Assembly (NCBI RefSeq): GCF_019578655.1
Contig: NC_063261.1
Span: forward strand, 1,426,001-1,490,000
DNA from: Ricinus communis
Taxonomy: Eukaryota > Streptophyta > Magnoliopsida > Malpighiales > Euphorbiaceae
DNA length: 64,000 nucleotides
Direction: 5' to 3'
Shown: positions 47,059 through 60,017 of the stretch, piece by piece
Numbering within the stretch: the stretch's first letter is position 1
Layout: each line of letters begins with the position of its first letter
Position numbers and translations under genes: made by a program
The notes under the pieces: generated by a model
What the model was told of the DNA's origin: nothing
Database searches by the model: none
What the model saw: the letters and a program-made list of their open reading frames with translations, nothing else

Positions 47059-48543
47059 TGATAGGCTATTTGTGTAGCTACAATCTAAGGCAGTGAACCT
47101 ATTGATGCAGACTTGCACTAATGGTGAGTATCAAGGTCGTATTCTCGGGTAAGGGTGATCCTAGAACTACTACAGCATCTTAGGATATCTAACCCTAACA
47201 AAATCAATGAAATTGCTATTCTATGATTAAATGTAAACAAGTGGTTAACTAAGTGTCAGACGTACTGAAAGGATTTAGTAAAACAATAAAAGGAAAAAGC
47301 AAACCTAAGGGGACCTAAGCTAGTTGGATTTTAGTGAGGATAGAGATTTTATTGATTACCAATTGCAATTACCCGTGGACAAATTCTTAACTAAATTCGG
47401 TTTCTCTCTCGAGATAACCGAATTCCTAAACCTAAGAACCTAAAGTCGGAATCTGTTCCTAACGATCGATTATTAAATTAGCATTAAGCTTTAACCCGCT
47501 TCTATTAAGCTTTGTTAATTCTTAATCCAGCTAGTCAGTTATCCTTATCTCTAAGTGATCATTAACTAGTTCATGCTATTCAAATTTCCAATTACTAAAT
47601 GAATTTCTCAATTATATAAAGCAATCTAAATACCACAACTCACAACGTCTCATGAATAATATGATTTCTCATTAATAATGAAAGCAAGAAGAGACAAGCA
47701 TTGATAATCAAAGTCTCATAAGCACTAAAAACAATCCAACAACATAGGAACCCCAATGGGTTTAATAAATTTAGTTACTCATACTAATAAGCAACACAAA
47801 GTAAAGAACAAATTTAGAAAAGTAAATTGAAAGCATGTACACCCTTCTTCTTCAAGTTGGATGAAAAACACTAAATTCCCAATTTTGAATGATGAATCCT
47901 AAATTACCTCTTGAATGCCTCCAAATGTCTCTTGATCTTCAATTTGATGTTAAAATCAATGTGACCCTCCCTTCAATAGATGAAATGGTCTTCTAAACTC
48001 GAGTATTGAAGTTTGGGAAAAGATGGCTTATGCTTATATGTGTGAAATCCCGTCAAAAAATCGCACTCTAGCTGAATAAATCACATTTGCCTATATAATT
48101 GTCCCAACACGGCTGTGGTCAAGCCCGTGCTGATCTGCACGGGCGGAGTCGAGGACGTGTTGGATCTCCAAGTCCTGCTATTTAGGGTCTCTTCCTAGCC
48201 GTGTCCTCGCCGGTGCTGAGCCACCACGGGCCATGATGGAGGCCATGGTAGCTACGAAAGCCGTGCCAAAATGACACTCTTGAGGGTCATGTGTTGATGG
48301 TTCAGCACGGCTAGAGTCCAGGCCGTGCTCAACCTTTGAAAATAAGCCTTGATGAAATCTCGATGCATTCCTATATGTTCTTGTAAGTATCTCTCTTAAA
48401 ATCACTTAAACACTACTAATGAATGTCTATGAACACCTGAAACATGAAAGGAACCAAAACACGGGTGATTCTGGCATAAAAGCTGATAAATATACACCAA
48501 AAACACAAGTAATATAGAAATATGTATAGAATACTGCACATCA
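47059..48543 (-). repeat. 3' LTR of Athila A
   Basis: About 1485 bp, ending gcacatca before a purine tract. It carries the conserved U5 block at its left end and a CACGG/CCGTG-rich island at 48108-48330. A minus-strand TATA-like box is near 48092-48100 (genomic cctatataat). Confidence 0.85.
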
Positions 48544-49612
48544 AATTACCCCACACTTAAAATTTTGCTTGTCCTCAAGCAATCAATAACTCAGTCTAGA
48601 AAGAGGTAGCAATTATCCTTAAAAATTCATGCCAAGGTCCACAATTGATCATGTTCAAAACATCTCAAGAAGACCAAAACTCAAATTGCATAGTTTTAAC
48701 AAAGAACGAGAATAATAACAATGAATATGCAATGTAAACAATAACTCAACATGAAAAATTGAGAACCAATGCCTCATAGGATTCACTCAAGAACACTCAA
48801 AGTGTATAAAGGTAAAGTGGAAATCCCTCAAAGCAATTATGCAAAGTCTCACCTACCATATGCTTGCTTATAAATCCTGCCTCTGCTACTGTGAACAATT
48901 GAATACCAAAATCAAAGGGTTGTAATGGGGCTAAGGTGAAGGTAAAGAAAAATTTATGAAGAAGTGACAAATATGCTGAAAATTCATGCAATTACAAGAA
49001 CATGACAGCTCAAAGGATTAAATGCTACAAATGTCAAAAATTATTCAATAAGTCTTATTTGAAGTAAAGGATGCCCAAAGAATTAAATCCAAAGAGAGAA
49101 CATAGCTAAAAAGGAAGCACAATAAACACTTAACTTCCTTTTTCTTTTTCTCTCTCTTTTTTTTTGATAATCAAAATGCATTAAACTTTAGATTGAATGG
49201 AGCATCTACAATGAAAACAAAGACTTAGTGAATTTACAACATCAAAGCAACGCAATCAAATCCGAATATGAAATAGCAAATCATACAAATTCCAACGTAA
49301 AGGGTGGAAAGAAAGGCAAATGTAAGGAAGGTAATCATGAGGTGTAAAGGTGTAAGTAATGAAGAAAAGCTAAGGCTCAATAATGGCTAACTAATGGATA
49401 CAAAAGATAGGCTTTTGGTCAAGTGTGGTAGATCCTAAGTTGCCCAAATCAACTAATGGTATTCAAAAGTTCATGTAACCTCGTCAAACATTACAAAGCA
49501 AGCTCTAGAAGCAAAACCAAGCATAACGGACACTTAAACAAGAAGAAACAGGAGCATAAATATAATGAATTGCTCAAAAAGGCTCAAAAACTCACATTTG
49601 AAGTATGGCTAA
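48544..49612 (-). other. 3' interior of Athila A
   Basis: A purine tract (minus TAAGTGTGGGGTAATT) and the conserved hairpin at 48565-48582, then AT-rich non-coding sequence similar in layout to 9028-10140 of D. It ends where Athila B inserted. Confidence 0.8.
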
Positions 49613-50945
49613 TGATAGCGGTAAATCCTAAAGCAAGACTACGACCTAAGGCAGTGTACCTATTGGTGAAGTATAGCTAACGGCGAGTACCAAGTGTCGT
49701 ATTCCCCAAAGAACGTGTGAACCTAAACCTACTCGATCTTCTTTGTTATCTAATCTTAAAAATGGCATTGAATGCTAAATACGAAATGAACTAAAGCTAC
49801 TCTAATTGTTATCTAACTACAGCTACTAGGGAAGGATTAATTCAAGTTAAGGAATAACCCCCTTGGGAATTCTTGTCTTTAAGGAATGGAAACTAAAGAT
49901 GGAATTGATTGATTGAATTTAATTTTCGTCGAAAAATCTCTATGCAATTAACGCCTTTCTCAAGGACACTAACATCTTAACTTAGATTAATTAGGTTGAA
50001 ATCTCTTCCTAACTCTAATTATCCAAATTAGCATTATGTACCATTTAACAATATTGAGAGTTGTTAATTCTTAATCCGGTAGAACGAACACCCTATCTCT
50101 AGGCGAATTCAATTATAGGTTGCAAAGGACAATGCAAACCTAAAGTCTTTCTCAAGAACATTCAAATTCCAAAAATCATTCAACAAGATATGAATAACAA
50201 ATCAATAAGCACTTGCATTGCAAACCAATATTGAAAATCAATATACTCAATTCAAAAGTTAAGTACAAAAATCCCTAGATAAAGAACCCCCAATGGGTTA
50301 ACAAGTTTAGCTAATCATGTTCATTATCAAAACCCATAAGAATTCAATTACAATAATGAGTAAAGGTAGAGAAACCCGAATACACCATTGGATGAGAGTA
50401 AACAGCTCCAAATCCTCTTGCCCAATCTTGAATCGATTCTTGTTCCTCTAGCTCAAATTGAAACCAATCAATGAACCTCGCCCAATCTTCAATCTTTGAA
50501 GAGAATCCAATTGAAACCTTGGTCGAAGTCTCCTTTTTCCTTAGTTCCAGCTCAGAAAACCCTTAGAGAGAGAAAGAATAGAGTTTTGGATGTCCTCCCT
50601 CCTCTCGCTTTTCCCTCTTTTCTTTCTTTTAATTAATTCGTCTAGCTGCCGCAAACATGGCCCGTTTTGGTGCCCGTGTTGGGAACACAACTTGCTCTTC
50701 AGAACGTGTTAGGAACACGGCCAGTGTTAAAACCAACACGGCCGTGTTCAGCTTCCTCATGCGCGAACTTGACTTGTTTCGGCAACGTTTTCATCCAATT
50801 CTTCCCTTTATCACTTTTTGACTTCTTTTGGACCTAATGCACATAAACAGACGTATAGGGTGAGTGTTGGGACCAATTCACATCTAAATGTACATAAAAT
50901 CATGCTTAAAAACCCCATTTAGATGTGTGTATTCTATGCACATCA
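49613..50945 (-). repeat. 3' LTR of Athila B
   Basis: 1333 bp, from tgatagcggtaaatcc to gcacatca. The start matches 58488-58598. The CACGG-type island is at about 50653-50760. Confidence 0.9.
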
Positions 50946-52050
50946 AATCACCCCACACTTAGCTCATTGCTTGTCCTCAAGCAATCAAAAGTAAAATAAG
51001 GAAAATAAACCACTAAAGAATAACACTTAAACTGATAAACAAGCTAGAGAGCCTCTGCACATATCCTTAACAAGTATAAGTCAAGCAAAAAGAAATGAAG
51101 CAATCAATTCAAGTATCACAACCAAGATGCTAATGATTCACAAGATACTATCTCAACAAAATTATTCAGAACCAACTCCTCACACGATTCACTCTAAATC
51201 ACTCAAAGTATTTAAAGGGTAGTGTTTAATCACTCAATGCATCAAATACTGCCTTACTTACTATATGCTTGCTCTTAAATTCTACTCCTACCACTTACGG
51301 AGAGTCAACAACCATGTCAAGAGGTCTTTATAAGGGTTGTAATAGGGATTAGGTAAGGGTAGGTAGATTTGGTAAGAGTTGAACCTATGGTGTTCTGTAA
51401 TGAGATAAATGACCTGCACACAAGCCACAATAATCACAAGGGATAAACAATGAGCAGTAGTCCAAGGTGGGAAATAGGAATCAAGTCAAAATGTAAACTC
51501 CCAAAAGCAATTAAACAATTAGCTCACCTACTTTCTTTCTTTTCATCACCCTTCCCTCTTATTCTTCTTTTTTTTCTTTTTTTTTATATATATATAAGGG
51601 AAGAAACATTCACATAATATAGTGAATTTCTTTTGGATTTATGGAAGCTACTACAAGTTTCCAACGCTATTCCCAAAACAAAATTCCCAATAAAAACAAC
51701 TCATATGCAAAATCATAACCCAAAGCAGAATAAAACTAAGTGGTAATGAAATATGATAGAAATGATGAAAGAAGGTGTTATTTACTAAATCAATAAACGA
51801 ATGAAGGCTATTTGGCTAGAATGAAAAACCTAAGTGCCTCTATCATACCAAAGTGTTAAAATCTCCTTGTGGCCATCATAAGCATTACCAAGCAAGTTTT
51901 AAAAGTAAAGACAGTAATTGGCACTCTCAACAAGAAATAAATAAAAGCATATAAAGTGTATGCTTATAATTGAGGCTCAATTTCTCACAAGTGTGCTTTT
52001 TCAGTAGGTTTCAAACAAAAATCATTAAAATAGAATTAAATAAACCATCA
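50946..52050 (-). other. 3' interior of Athila B
   Basis: Purine tract (minus AAGTGTGGGGTGATT), conserved hairpin at 50966-50985, and non-coding sequence alignable with 60018-61090 of C. A short (TA)n lies at about 51584-51596 after a T-rich run. Confidence 0.8.
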
Positions 52051-52348
52051 ACTATCTCAAAGAAATGCTGAAACAGGGGCGTCTCAAGGTATCAGTGGGT
52101 TGTAGCTGCAAGTCTGACGGTCTCTAGTGCTGGCCAGTCTATCCTACGCCCCTTTCCCAAATCTTTGTGCCTCATCGACTGGTATCTCTGCTCGAAGGTG
52201 GGCTGCCCGTGGAAAAGTAGGAATCTATGGCGCTGTGGTGGTCTAACTGGGCCTGAACTAGTCGGTGCAGTGCCTAAGGATCGAGAGGAAGAGGAACCAT
52301 CAGTCCGCCTCCTCTTGTAAACTCATGATCCTCGTCTAGTGGACATGG
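52051..52348 (-). pseudogene. Truncated Athila ORF-1-like gene of B
   Basis: The ATG at about 52348 (MSTRRGS) is followed by VYKRRRTDGSSSSRS and QPTFEQRYQSMRHKDLGKGRR, parallel to the ORF in C. After about 90 residues it is lost by a deletion whose junction lies near 52046-52050. One in-frame stop stands after MSTRRGS. The function of the Athila ORF-1-like protein is not known to me; its place after pol is that of the env-like genes of some Athila elements. Confidence 0.65.
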
Positions 52349-52354
52349 TACCAG

Positions 52355-52685
52355 TTTGATGAAAACGCCAGTGTTGAGGCAACACAGGGCCATGTTGCCT
52401 ACACGGTTTAGCATAAATGCCCGTGTTACCTTCTGTGCACGTGTCCATCTTTAATTTAATTTTCCATAAATTGAACACGGTCCGTGTTGAAACAACACGA
52501 GGGCGTGTTGTCAACACGGTCCAGCATAACTGGCCGTGTTACCTTCTGTGAACGTGTCCCCTTAAAATTTATTTTTCTGCAAATAGAACACGATCCGTGT
52601 TGATTGACACGGTCAGTATAACTGGCAGTGTTACCAAGACGGCCTTGGACACGCCCGTGTTGAGCTCTAGAAACTAAAAAACTTG
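52355..52685 (-). repeat. CACGG/CCGTG repeat island before ORF of B
   Basis: About three imperfect units of 110-130 bases, each with aacacggtccgtgttga, a second acacgg half, ggccgtgttaccttctgtg and acgtgtcc. Related to islands in the LTRs and in C. Confidence 0.75.
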
Positions 52686-52918
52686 AGATTTTTAGCACTT
52701 TCTCAATCTTTCTCACCTGCATAACCAATAAGTCCTTAACTCATACACTCAACATACATAAAACTTAACAAAAACAAATTGTAAAACCTAATCAAAATAA
52801 GTTCACACATAATTCAAACCAAAATCAATACGAAAAATTGAAAAACTAGAGAATTAAAACAAAATTAAAAGAAATAAGCTTTTTTAAAGTCATAAGCTGG
52901 ACTTCAATCCTTTTCGAA

Positions 52919-54300
52919 TCAGAAATGGAGAGCCAAATTCACACGCTCCTCCACATCCAATGACCCTCTAAGATAATGCTTCAACCTCTGCCCATTAACC
53001 TTGAAATTTCCCTTTTCCGGATGATGCAATTCAACCGCACCATAAGGGAAGACTTGCTTCATCAGAATGGTCTCCCGACCGGTGACTCTTGACTTTCCTC
53101 GGAAATAAACGGAGATGAAAGTTAAATAACAACACACTATCTCCTATGTTAAACTCCTTCAAACCTTCCAATCGCTTGTCATGCCACTATTTAGTCTTCG
53201 CCTTATAGATGGTCAAATTTTCATAAGCTTGCTGACGCCACTCTTCTAGTTCATTTAGTTGCCACTGCCTCTGTCTACCTGCGCTATCTAAATCAAAGTT
53301 ACAAGATTTAAGTGCCCATAACACTTTATGTTCTAGCTCAATAGGTAAATGGCAACCTTTCCCATACACAAGCCTAAAGGGAGTGAACCTTGTAGAAGTC
53401 CTATAGGCAGTTCTAAATGCCCATAAAGCATCATCTAGCTTTGTAGCCAATCTTTCCTACTGGCTCCTACAGTCTTCTCTAAAATGCGCTTAAGCCCCCT
53501 ATTAGTAACCTCTATTTGCCCACTCGTTTGTGGGTGATAAGTCGTGGAGAATCGTTGAGATACTTCATATCTTTTAAGCACTTTCTCAAGTTGAGAATTA
53601 TAGAAATGGATTCCCCTATCACTAATTAACACTCGAGGTGTTCCAAACCTAGAGAATAGTTTCTTAAGGAACCTCACAACTACCCTAGCATCATTAGTAG
53701 GCAAGGCTTGTGCCTCAGGCCATTTAGAAAAATATTCAACAATAACCAATATATACTTGCATCCATATGAGGAAGGTAAAGGACCTATAAAGTCAGTACC
53801 CCAAACATCAAAAATTTCCAACACTTGTATACTGTGTTGGGGCATTTCATCTCGGGCAGAAATGTTACCTGACCGTTGGCATGCATCATAAACCTGGACA
53901 TATGCTCGTGCATCCTGGAAGATAGTCGGCCAATAAAAACCAGCATCTAAAACCTTCCTGGCCGTATGGTTTGTGGCTTGGTGTCCACCAACCAGTCCCT
54001 CATGACAATGCTTGACAATTTTAATGACCTCCTCCCCATATACACACCTCCTGATAATTTGATCTACACAAATCCTAAACAAAAAGGGGTCATTCCAAAT
54101 GTAGTACTTCAAGTCAGTAAAGAATTTCTTCTTTTGCTAGCTCGTCATACCCTTTAGGAGTACCCTTGCAGCCAAATAATTAGCATAATCAGAAAACCAA
54201 GGAATAGCATTAGTTACCTGCATTGAGCATAAGTGCTCATCCGGAAAGAAGTCATCGATTGCTTGCTCATTAAGCTCCTCCAAGTGTGGGTTCTCTAATC
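52919..54300 (-). pseudogene. pol: Integrase of Athila B
   Basis: 54112-53435: the zinc domain (HCHEGLVGGHQATNHTARK, then VYDACQRSG, where the first Cys of CxxC is Tyr), then TDFIGPLPSSYGCKYILV, ISDRGIHF and HPQTSGQIEVTNRGLK. The DDE core keeps its acidic residues. 53450-53187: DDALWAFRTAYRTSTRFTP and LVYGKGCHLPIELEHK in another frame. 53137-52919: the C-terminal end (VFPYGAVELHHPEKGNFKVNG). It has two or more frameshifts and no chromodomain. Confidence 0.86.
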
Positions 54301-56009
54301 GAGAAAGATGGTCTGCTGCAAGATTTTTAGCTTCTCGTTTGTCCTTAATTTCTAAGTCAAATTCCTACAATAAAAGAACCCAACGAATCAATCTAGGCTT
54401 AGAATCATGCTTTGAAAATAAATACCTTAAAGCATAATGATCTGTGTAAGCGATTGTCTTTGACAGCACAAGGTAAGAACAAAATTTATCAAAGGCGAAC
54501 ACGACAGCCAGGAGCTCCTTCTCTGTGGTGGTATAGTGTTCTTGGGCATCCGTAAGCGTCTTGCTAGCGTAGTAAATAGGTTGGAACTTCTTCTCCCTAC
54601 GCTGGCCTAAAACAGCTCCAACTGCAAAATCACTAGCATCGCACATAAGCTCAAAGGGCAGCTCCCAATCAGGAGAAACCATCATGGGAGCCGTGGTTAG
54701 TTTTTCCTTTAATAACTTAAAAGTTGCTAAACAATCATCATCAAATACAAAAGGCACATCTTTTACTAGCAATTGAGTTAAAGGCCTAGCAATCTTAGAA
54801 AAGTCCTTAATGAACCTTCTATAAAACCCTGCATGCCCTAAGAAACTTCTAACAGCCCTAACCGAAGTAGGGGGAGGTAGCTTACTTATAACTTCCACTT
54901 TAGCTCTATCTACTTCCATCTATGCATGTGACACTTTATGTCCTAACACTATACCCTCTTAGACTATAAAATGACATTTTTCCCAATTCAACACAAGGTT
55001 AGCTTCAACGCACCTAGCTAACATTCTTTCCAAATTATGCAAACAATGGGAAAAAGAGTTACCGAATATAGAGAAGTCATCCATGAAGACCTCCATCGAC
55101 TCCTCTATTATGTCATGGAAAATGGCCATCATACAACGCTGAAAGGTCGCAGGCGCATTACACAAGCCAAACGGCATCCTCCTATAGGCAAAAGTGCCAT
55201 AAGGACAAGTGAATGTCGTCTTTTCTTGGTCTTCTAGTGCTATGGAAATCTGAAAGTAACCAGAAAAACCGCCAAGGAAATAATAATACATATGGCCTGA
55301 AAGCCTCTCGAGCATTTGATCAATAAAAGGAAGGGAAAGTGGTTCTTTCGGGTTGCATCATTCAAGCGTCGATAGTCTATGAAAACCCGAAAGTCGTTAC
55401 TGTTCATATAGGAATCAGCTCCTCCTTTTTGTTTTTCACCACAATCATGCCTCCTTTATGAGGAACCACCTGCACAGGACTCACCCAAGAACTGTTAGAA
55501 ATAGGATAAATTAAACCTGCATCAAGAAGTTTAATTACCTCCTTTTTAACCACCTCCTTCATATGAGGGTTCAACCGCCTTTGTGGCTGCACCACCAGTT
55601 TGAACTCATCCTCCATCAAAATCTTATGAAGGCAGTAACTCGGGTTTATCCCTGGTATGTCAGCCATTTTATACGCAAATTCCTTTGCATACCTTCTCAA
55701 AATACACAGCACCATCTCCCTCTCATCGGGTGTAAGATGAGATGAAATAATGACTGGTAAGTGCTTTGCTTCATCTAAGTAGGCATACATTAGGTGCGCT
55801 GGCAACTCTTTCAACTCAAGAACGGGCGGCTCCTCCAAAGAAGGCTTCAGCTTCTTTACTCCTGACCTATCAAGATCAACAAAACCATCAGTCTTTTCAT
55901 CATTAAAATCAGTAGCTAATAAGTGCTCTAGCTGCTCCAACACTTGTTCATTGGACAAATTATCCTCATTTTCTTGCATTGACACTTGCAAAGGATCATC
56001 AATCAACAT
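54301..56009 (-). pseudogene. pol: RT-RNase H of Athila B
   Basis: The N-terminus is open 56009-55404 (GINPSYCLHKILMEDE, GLIYPISNSSWVSPVQVVP). The RT start is scrambled by frameshifts at 55400-55316, where RVFIDYRRLNDATRKNHF is still readable. The palm is open 55315-54959 (GFSGYFQISIALEDQEKTTF, FGLCNAPATFQRCM, catalytic FMDD). RNase H is open 54919-54365 ([41 protein letters not shown]). The FMDD form is normal for Athila. Would copy the element. Confidence 0.88.
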
Positions 56010-56012
56010 TTC

Positions 56013-56999
56013 CTACAATTGAGACTCCATAATATCATCAATAACATCAATCGAACACACAGTACCATCGTGCTCATATGGCTGTCTCAAGGATTTAGTC
56101 AAATCAAACGTAATGCTCTCATCATCTACCCTAAGTTCCAGCTTTCCACTACTAACATCTATCAAAGCTCTAGATATAGCTAAAAATGGTCTACCTAGGA
56201 TCAATAGAACATCACTCTCACCATCCATGTCCATGACAACAAAATCCACAGGAAATATAAATTTGTCAACTTTAACTAGCACATCCTCTATAATCCCTTT
56301 CGGGTACTTAACAGTTCTGTCTGCTAGTTGTATACTGATCCTAGTAGGAGTTAGCTTAGAAGTGCTTAGTCCTAACTCCTCAAACAATGAGCTAGGCATC
56401 AAATTGATGCTAGCTCCCAAATCAGCTAATGCTAGCAATTTCAATTTATCCTCAATCAAACAAGGTATAATAAAACTCCCTGGGTCATGTCGTTTGACTA
56501 GAATCTTGCTCTGAAACATTGCTGAGCATTCTGCATTCAAGGTCACCAATCCCAAATCTCTAACTTCCTCTTGTTGCTTAGAATCTCCTTTAAAAACTTC
56601 GCATACTTTGGCATCTGTGAAATAGTTTCAACAAAAGGCAAATTAATCCGCAATTGTTTAAAAAGATCTAAAAACTTACCGAATTGCTGATCAACTTTAT
56701 CTTGCTTGAGTTTTGCAGGATATGGAATGGGAGGTTGGTATGGCCTCAAGGGGATCTTCTTCGAATCCTCCTTCTCTTCAACTGCTTCCTTTCCTTTCTC
56801 CTCAGGCTTGTCTTCCTCTTTTGATTCATCCACCAGCACATCAGAATCATCATTAGTAAAAGGCATAGATGGACTAGGAAGTTCCTTACCTGATCTCAGA
56901 GTAATTGCTTTGGCATGCTCCCTTGGATTAGACTCTGTGTTACTTGGAAGCGTGCCCGGCTGTCTCTCAGCCATCATTTTAGACAACTACCCAATTTGA
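56013..56999 (-). pseudogene. pol: Protease region of Athila B
   Basis: The frame 56986-56543 holds AITLRSGKELPSPS, an acidic Lys/Glu linker, LPFVETISQMPKYAKFLK and LSNKRKLE. It shifts to 56555-56013 with the active site ADLGASINLMPSSLF, DVLVKVDKFIFPVDFVVMD and ILGRPFLAISRALID. The stop TAG at 56013-56015 is read past in frame into RT. It matches the protease of D over its whole domain. Confidence 0.87.
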
Positions 57000-58317
57000 T
57001 TTTCCAAGTTATGAATTGAAGCTTGTTGATTCTGAATGGCAGTGTCCATTTGTTGAAATTTGTTCTCTGAAGTTGCAATGAACTTCGTCATCAACTCTTC
57101 CAAGCTAGGCTTATTCTCTTGACTACCTCCTGGTTGATGGGGAACAGAATGCATAGGTTGCTACTGATGCAACCTCTGAAATCCCGGTGGACCTTAGTTA
57201 TTGGAATTTCTCCATCCAAAATTAGGATGATTCCTCCACCCTTGGTTGTATGTACTGCTGTAAGGATCATTCTATTGCCTACCTACATAATCAATATGCT
57301 CAACGTTAGAAACATTAGTAGGCATAGAAGATGCAAACATACCTCCTGCATTACAATTGGAATTGTAATGCGGTCCACCACAGAATTCACATCCGGGCTG
57401 AGCTGCTTGGACCGGCATCTGAAGTTGTTCTATCTTTCTAGAAAGTAGCTCTACTTGTGCCGCTTAAGGTCATTGTAGATCCGCTTCACCGATATACGCT
57501 AAGCTTTGGACCTCACTGTGTAGTTTGCCAATCGATACAGTGTTGGTGGCCATCTTCATCAAACCTCGGGCTTGACTGTGTGTTTTGCCATTGATAGCTC
57601 CCCGTGCAACTCAAGATTCACCATTTGTCTGAAGGGCTGTATTCATGCCACTATAGAATATCTGCACTTACATCCAGAGAGGAAAACCATGGTGTAAGCA
57701 ACACCTTAACAAGTCCTTGAAGCGCTCCCAGGCTTTATACATCGATTCTCCTTCACCCTGCATAAAAGAAGATATGTTATTTCACATTTGAGCAGTCTTA
57801 GCAGGAGGAAAATACTTATTCAAAAAATTTTCAGCCAAAGAAGTCCAGGTAGTGATCATGTTCGGTGGCAAGGGCTGCAACCATCTTTTTGCTCTATCTC
57901 TCAAAAAAAAGGAAACAGCCTCAACCGTATGGCATCATCGGATGTTCCATTAATCTTAAATATATCACATATCTCCAAGAAGTTGGCGATATGCTCGTTC
58001 GGATCTTTGCTCGCCAATCCTCCAAATTGCACCGTATTCTGGATCACATTCGACTTTATTTCAAAATTATTGGTCGCCACGGGAGGCCTCACTATCCCAA
58101 TTTGTGTCCCTGCTAGAGAGGGCCTAGCAAACTCGTACATGGTCCTATCACCATCACCTCCATTTGAATTGTGGTTCTCCATCTCACTAGTTCCAAGAAC
58201 ATGAATCTCTGCTCCAATCTCCTCCTCTACTGTCTGCAAACGCCTCCTTAGGAATCTAAGAGAGCCCTCGAGTTCAGGTAAAGGCTCTGTAAGATCAGGA
58301 TTAGAGCTCCTGGTCAT
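57000..58317 (-). pseudogene. gag: gag of Athila B
   Basis: The ATG at 58317 (MTRSSNPDLTEP) leads an open stretch to 57901 (VQFGGLASKDPNEHI, ICDIFKINGTSDDAIRLRLFP), then a frameshift in an A-run near 57905. The rest is traceable in several frames: AKRWLQPLP, then the knuckle CEFCGGPHYNSNC (CX2CX3HX4C, near 57350-57390), then GPPGFQRLHQ. Many stops, so more decayed than D. Confidence 0.84.
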
Positions 58318-58460
58318 AAACTACCTGAGCACAACAAAGAACAACAACACCAACAAACAAAATAAGAACAAAAACTATACACAGAAAACAAACTATAAAC
58401 AAAAAGAGAGATGACTAGACTAATAAATATTATAATTTCAATTTAGTTCACAAAAAACCA

Positions 58461-58479
58461 TTCCCCGGCAATGACGCCA
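58461..58479 (-). other. Primer binding site of Athila B (tRNA-Asp)
   Basis: Genomic ttccccggcaatgacgcca matches the tRNA-Asp 3' end with two changes relative to D. It is eight bases from the LTR edge at 58488. Confidence 0.88.
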
Positions 58480-58487
58480 AAAAAACT

Positions 58488-58598
58488 TGATAGCGGTAAA
58501 TCCTAAAGCAAGACTACAACCTAAGGCAGTGTACCTATCGGTGGAGTATAGCTAACGGCGAGTACCAAGTATCGTATTCCCCAAAGAATGTGTGAACC
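58488..58598 (-). repeat. 5' LTR of Athila B, interrupted after 111 bases
   Basis: Matches 49613-49723 closely. It breaks at gtgtgaacc, where the LTR of Athila C begins. The remainder should lie beyond the right edge. Confidence 0.9.
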
Positions 58599-60017
58599 TG
58601 ATGTGTGCTATATGTGTTAGCTACAATCTAAGGCAGTGTACCTATCGATGCAGTCTAGCACAAATGGCGAGTATCAAGGTCATTTTCCTCGGGAAATTGA
58701 AAGCCAAGAGTTACTCCTTTGTTCTTTGTTATATTAACCTAAAATAAATGATGAATAATTTCTAAACTAACTAATAGCTACAAGCTAAGTTCTAAGGGAG
58801 ATGCAGGAGTAATTGATAACTAAAATAACCAAGACAAGAAAGCAAATCCAAAGGGAACCTAAACTAGTTGGCAATCAAACAAAAGATAAAGGATTGGTGA
58901 GTCTAATTATGCTACCCGTGGATGAATTTCTAATCAATTCGGTTTCTCTCGAGATAACCGAATTCCTAAATCTAATAACCTAAAGTTGGAATCTCTTCCT
59001 AACGATCGATTCTTAAATTAGCATTAAGCTTTAATCCACCTCTATTAAGCTTTGTTAATTCTAAATTTGGCTAGTTAATTATCCTTATCTCTAAGCGATT
59101 ATTAACCAGTTCTTGCTATTCAAAATTCCAATTGCCAAATGGACTTTTCAATCACACAAAGCAATCTAAACACATAATTCACAACGTCTCATGAATAATG
59201 CATTATCTTATTAATACTGAAAGCAAGATGAATACAAAACTAACCCAAACAATCCAAAAATATAATACTAAGCCAACATAGTAAAGAAATCCCAATGGAT
59301 TTAATCAATCTAGCTAATCATGTTCATTATCAAAATACACTAGAATTCAATTACAACAATGAGTAAAGGTAGAGAAAACCCGATTACACCCTTGGATGAG
59401 AGTAAACAACCCCAAATCCTTTTGCTCCAATTGAATCGATTCTTGTTCCTCTTGCTCGATTTGAAAACCAATCAACGAACCTCGTCCAATCTTCAATCTT
59501 TGAAGGGAATCCAATTGAAACCTTGATCCAAGTCTCCTTTTTCCTTGGTTTCAGCTCAGAAAACCCTTAGGGAGAGAAAAGTTAGGGTTTGGGACGTTCT
59601 CCCCCGCTCTATGTCTTTTTTCCTCTCTTCTTTCTTTTAACTAATTCCCCCTGTCGCCGCCAACACGGCCATGTTGGTGGCCATGTTCCCAACACGGGCT
59701 GGTGTTCCTGTCCGTGTTACTCTTTGTGGTCGTGCTCCCTTAAAACTTCTTCTTTCTTTGATGTTTGACACGGCCATGTTGGTGCCCGTGTTGGGAACAT
59801 GGCCATGTTCAACTTCCTCATGCTCGTACTTAGCTTGTTTCGGCAGCTTCGGCGTCCAATTATGCTCCAATTCTTCCCTTTATTATCCTTTGACTTCTTT
59901 TGGACCTAATGCACACAAACAGACACATAGGGTGAGTGTTGGGACCAATTCACATCCAAATGTCCATAAAATCAATCTTAAAAACCCCATTTAGATGTGT
60001 GCATTTTACACACATCA
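58599..60017 (-). repeat. 3' LTR of Athila C
   Basis: 1419 bp, ending cacacatca before a purine tract. The conserved U5 block is at about 58627-58685 and the CACGG-type island at about 59660-59830. Confidence 0.85.
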
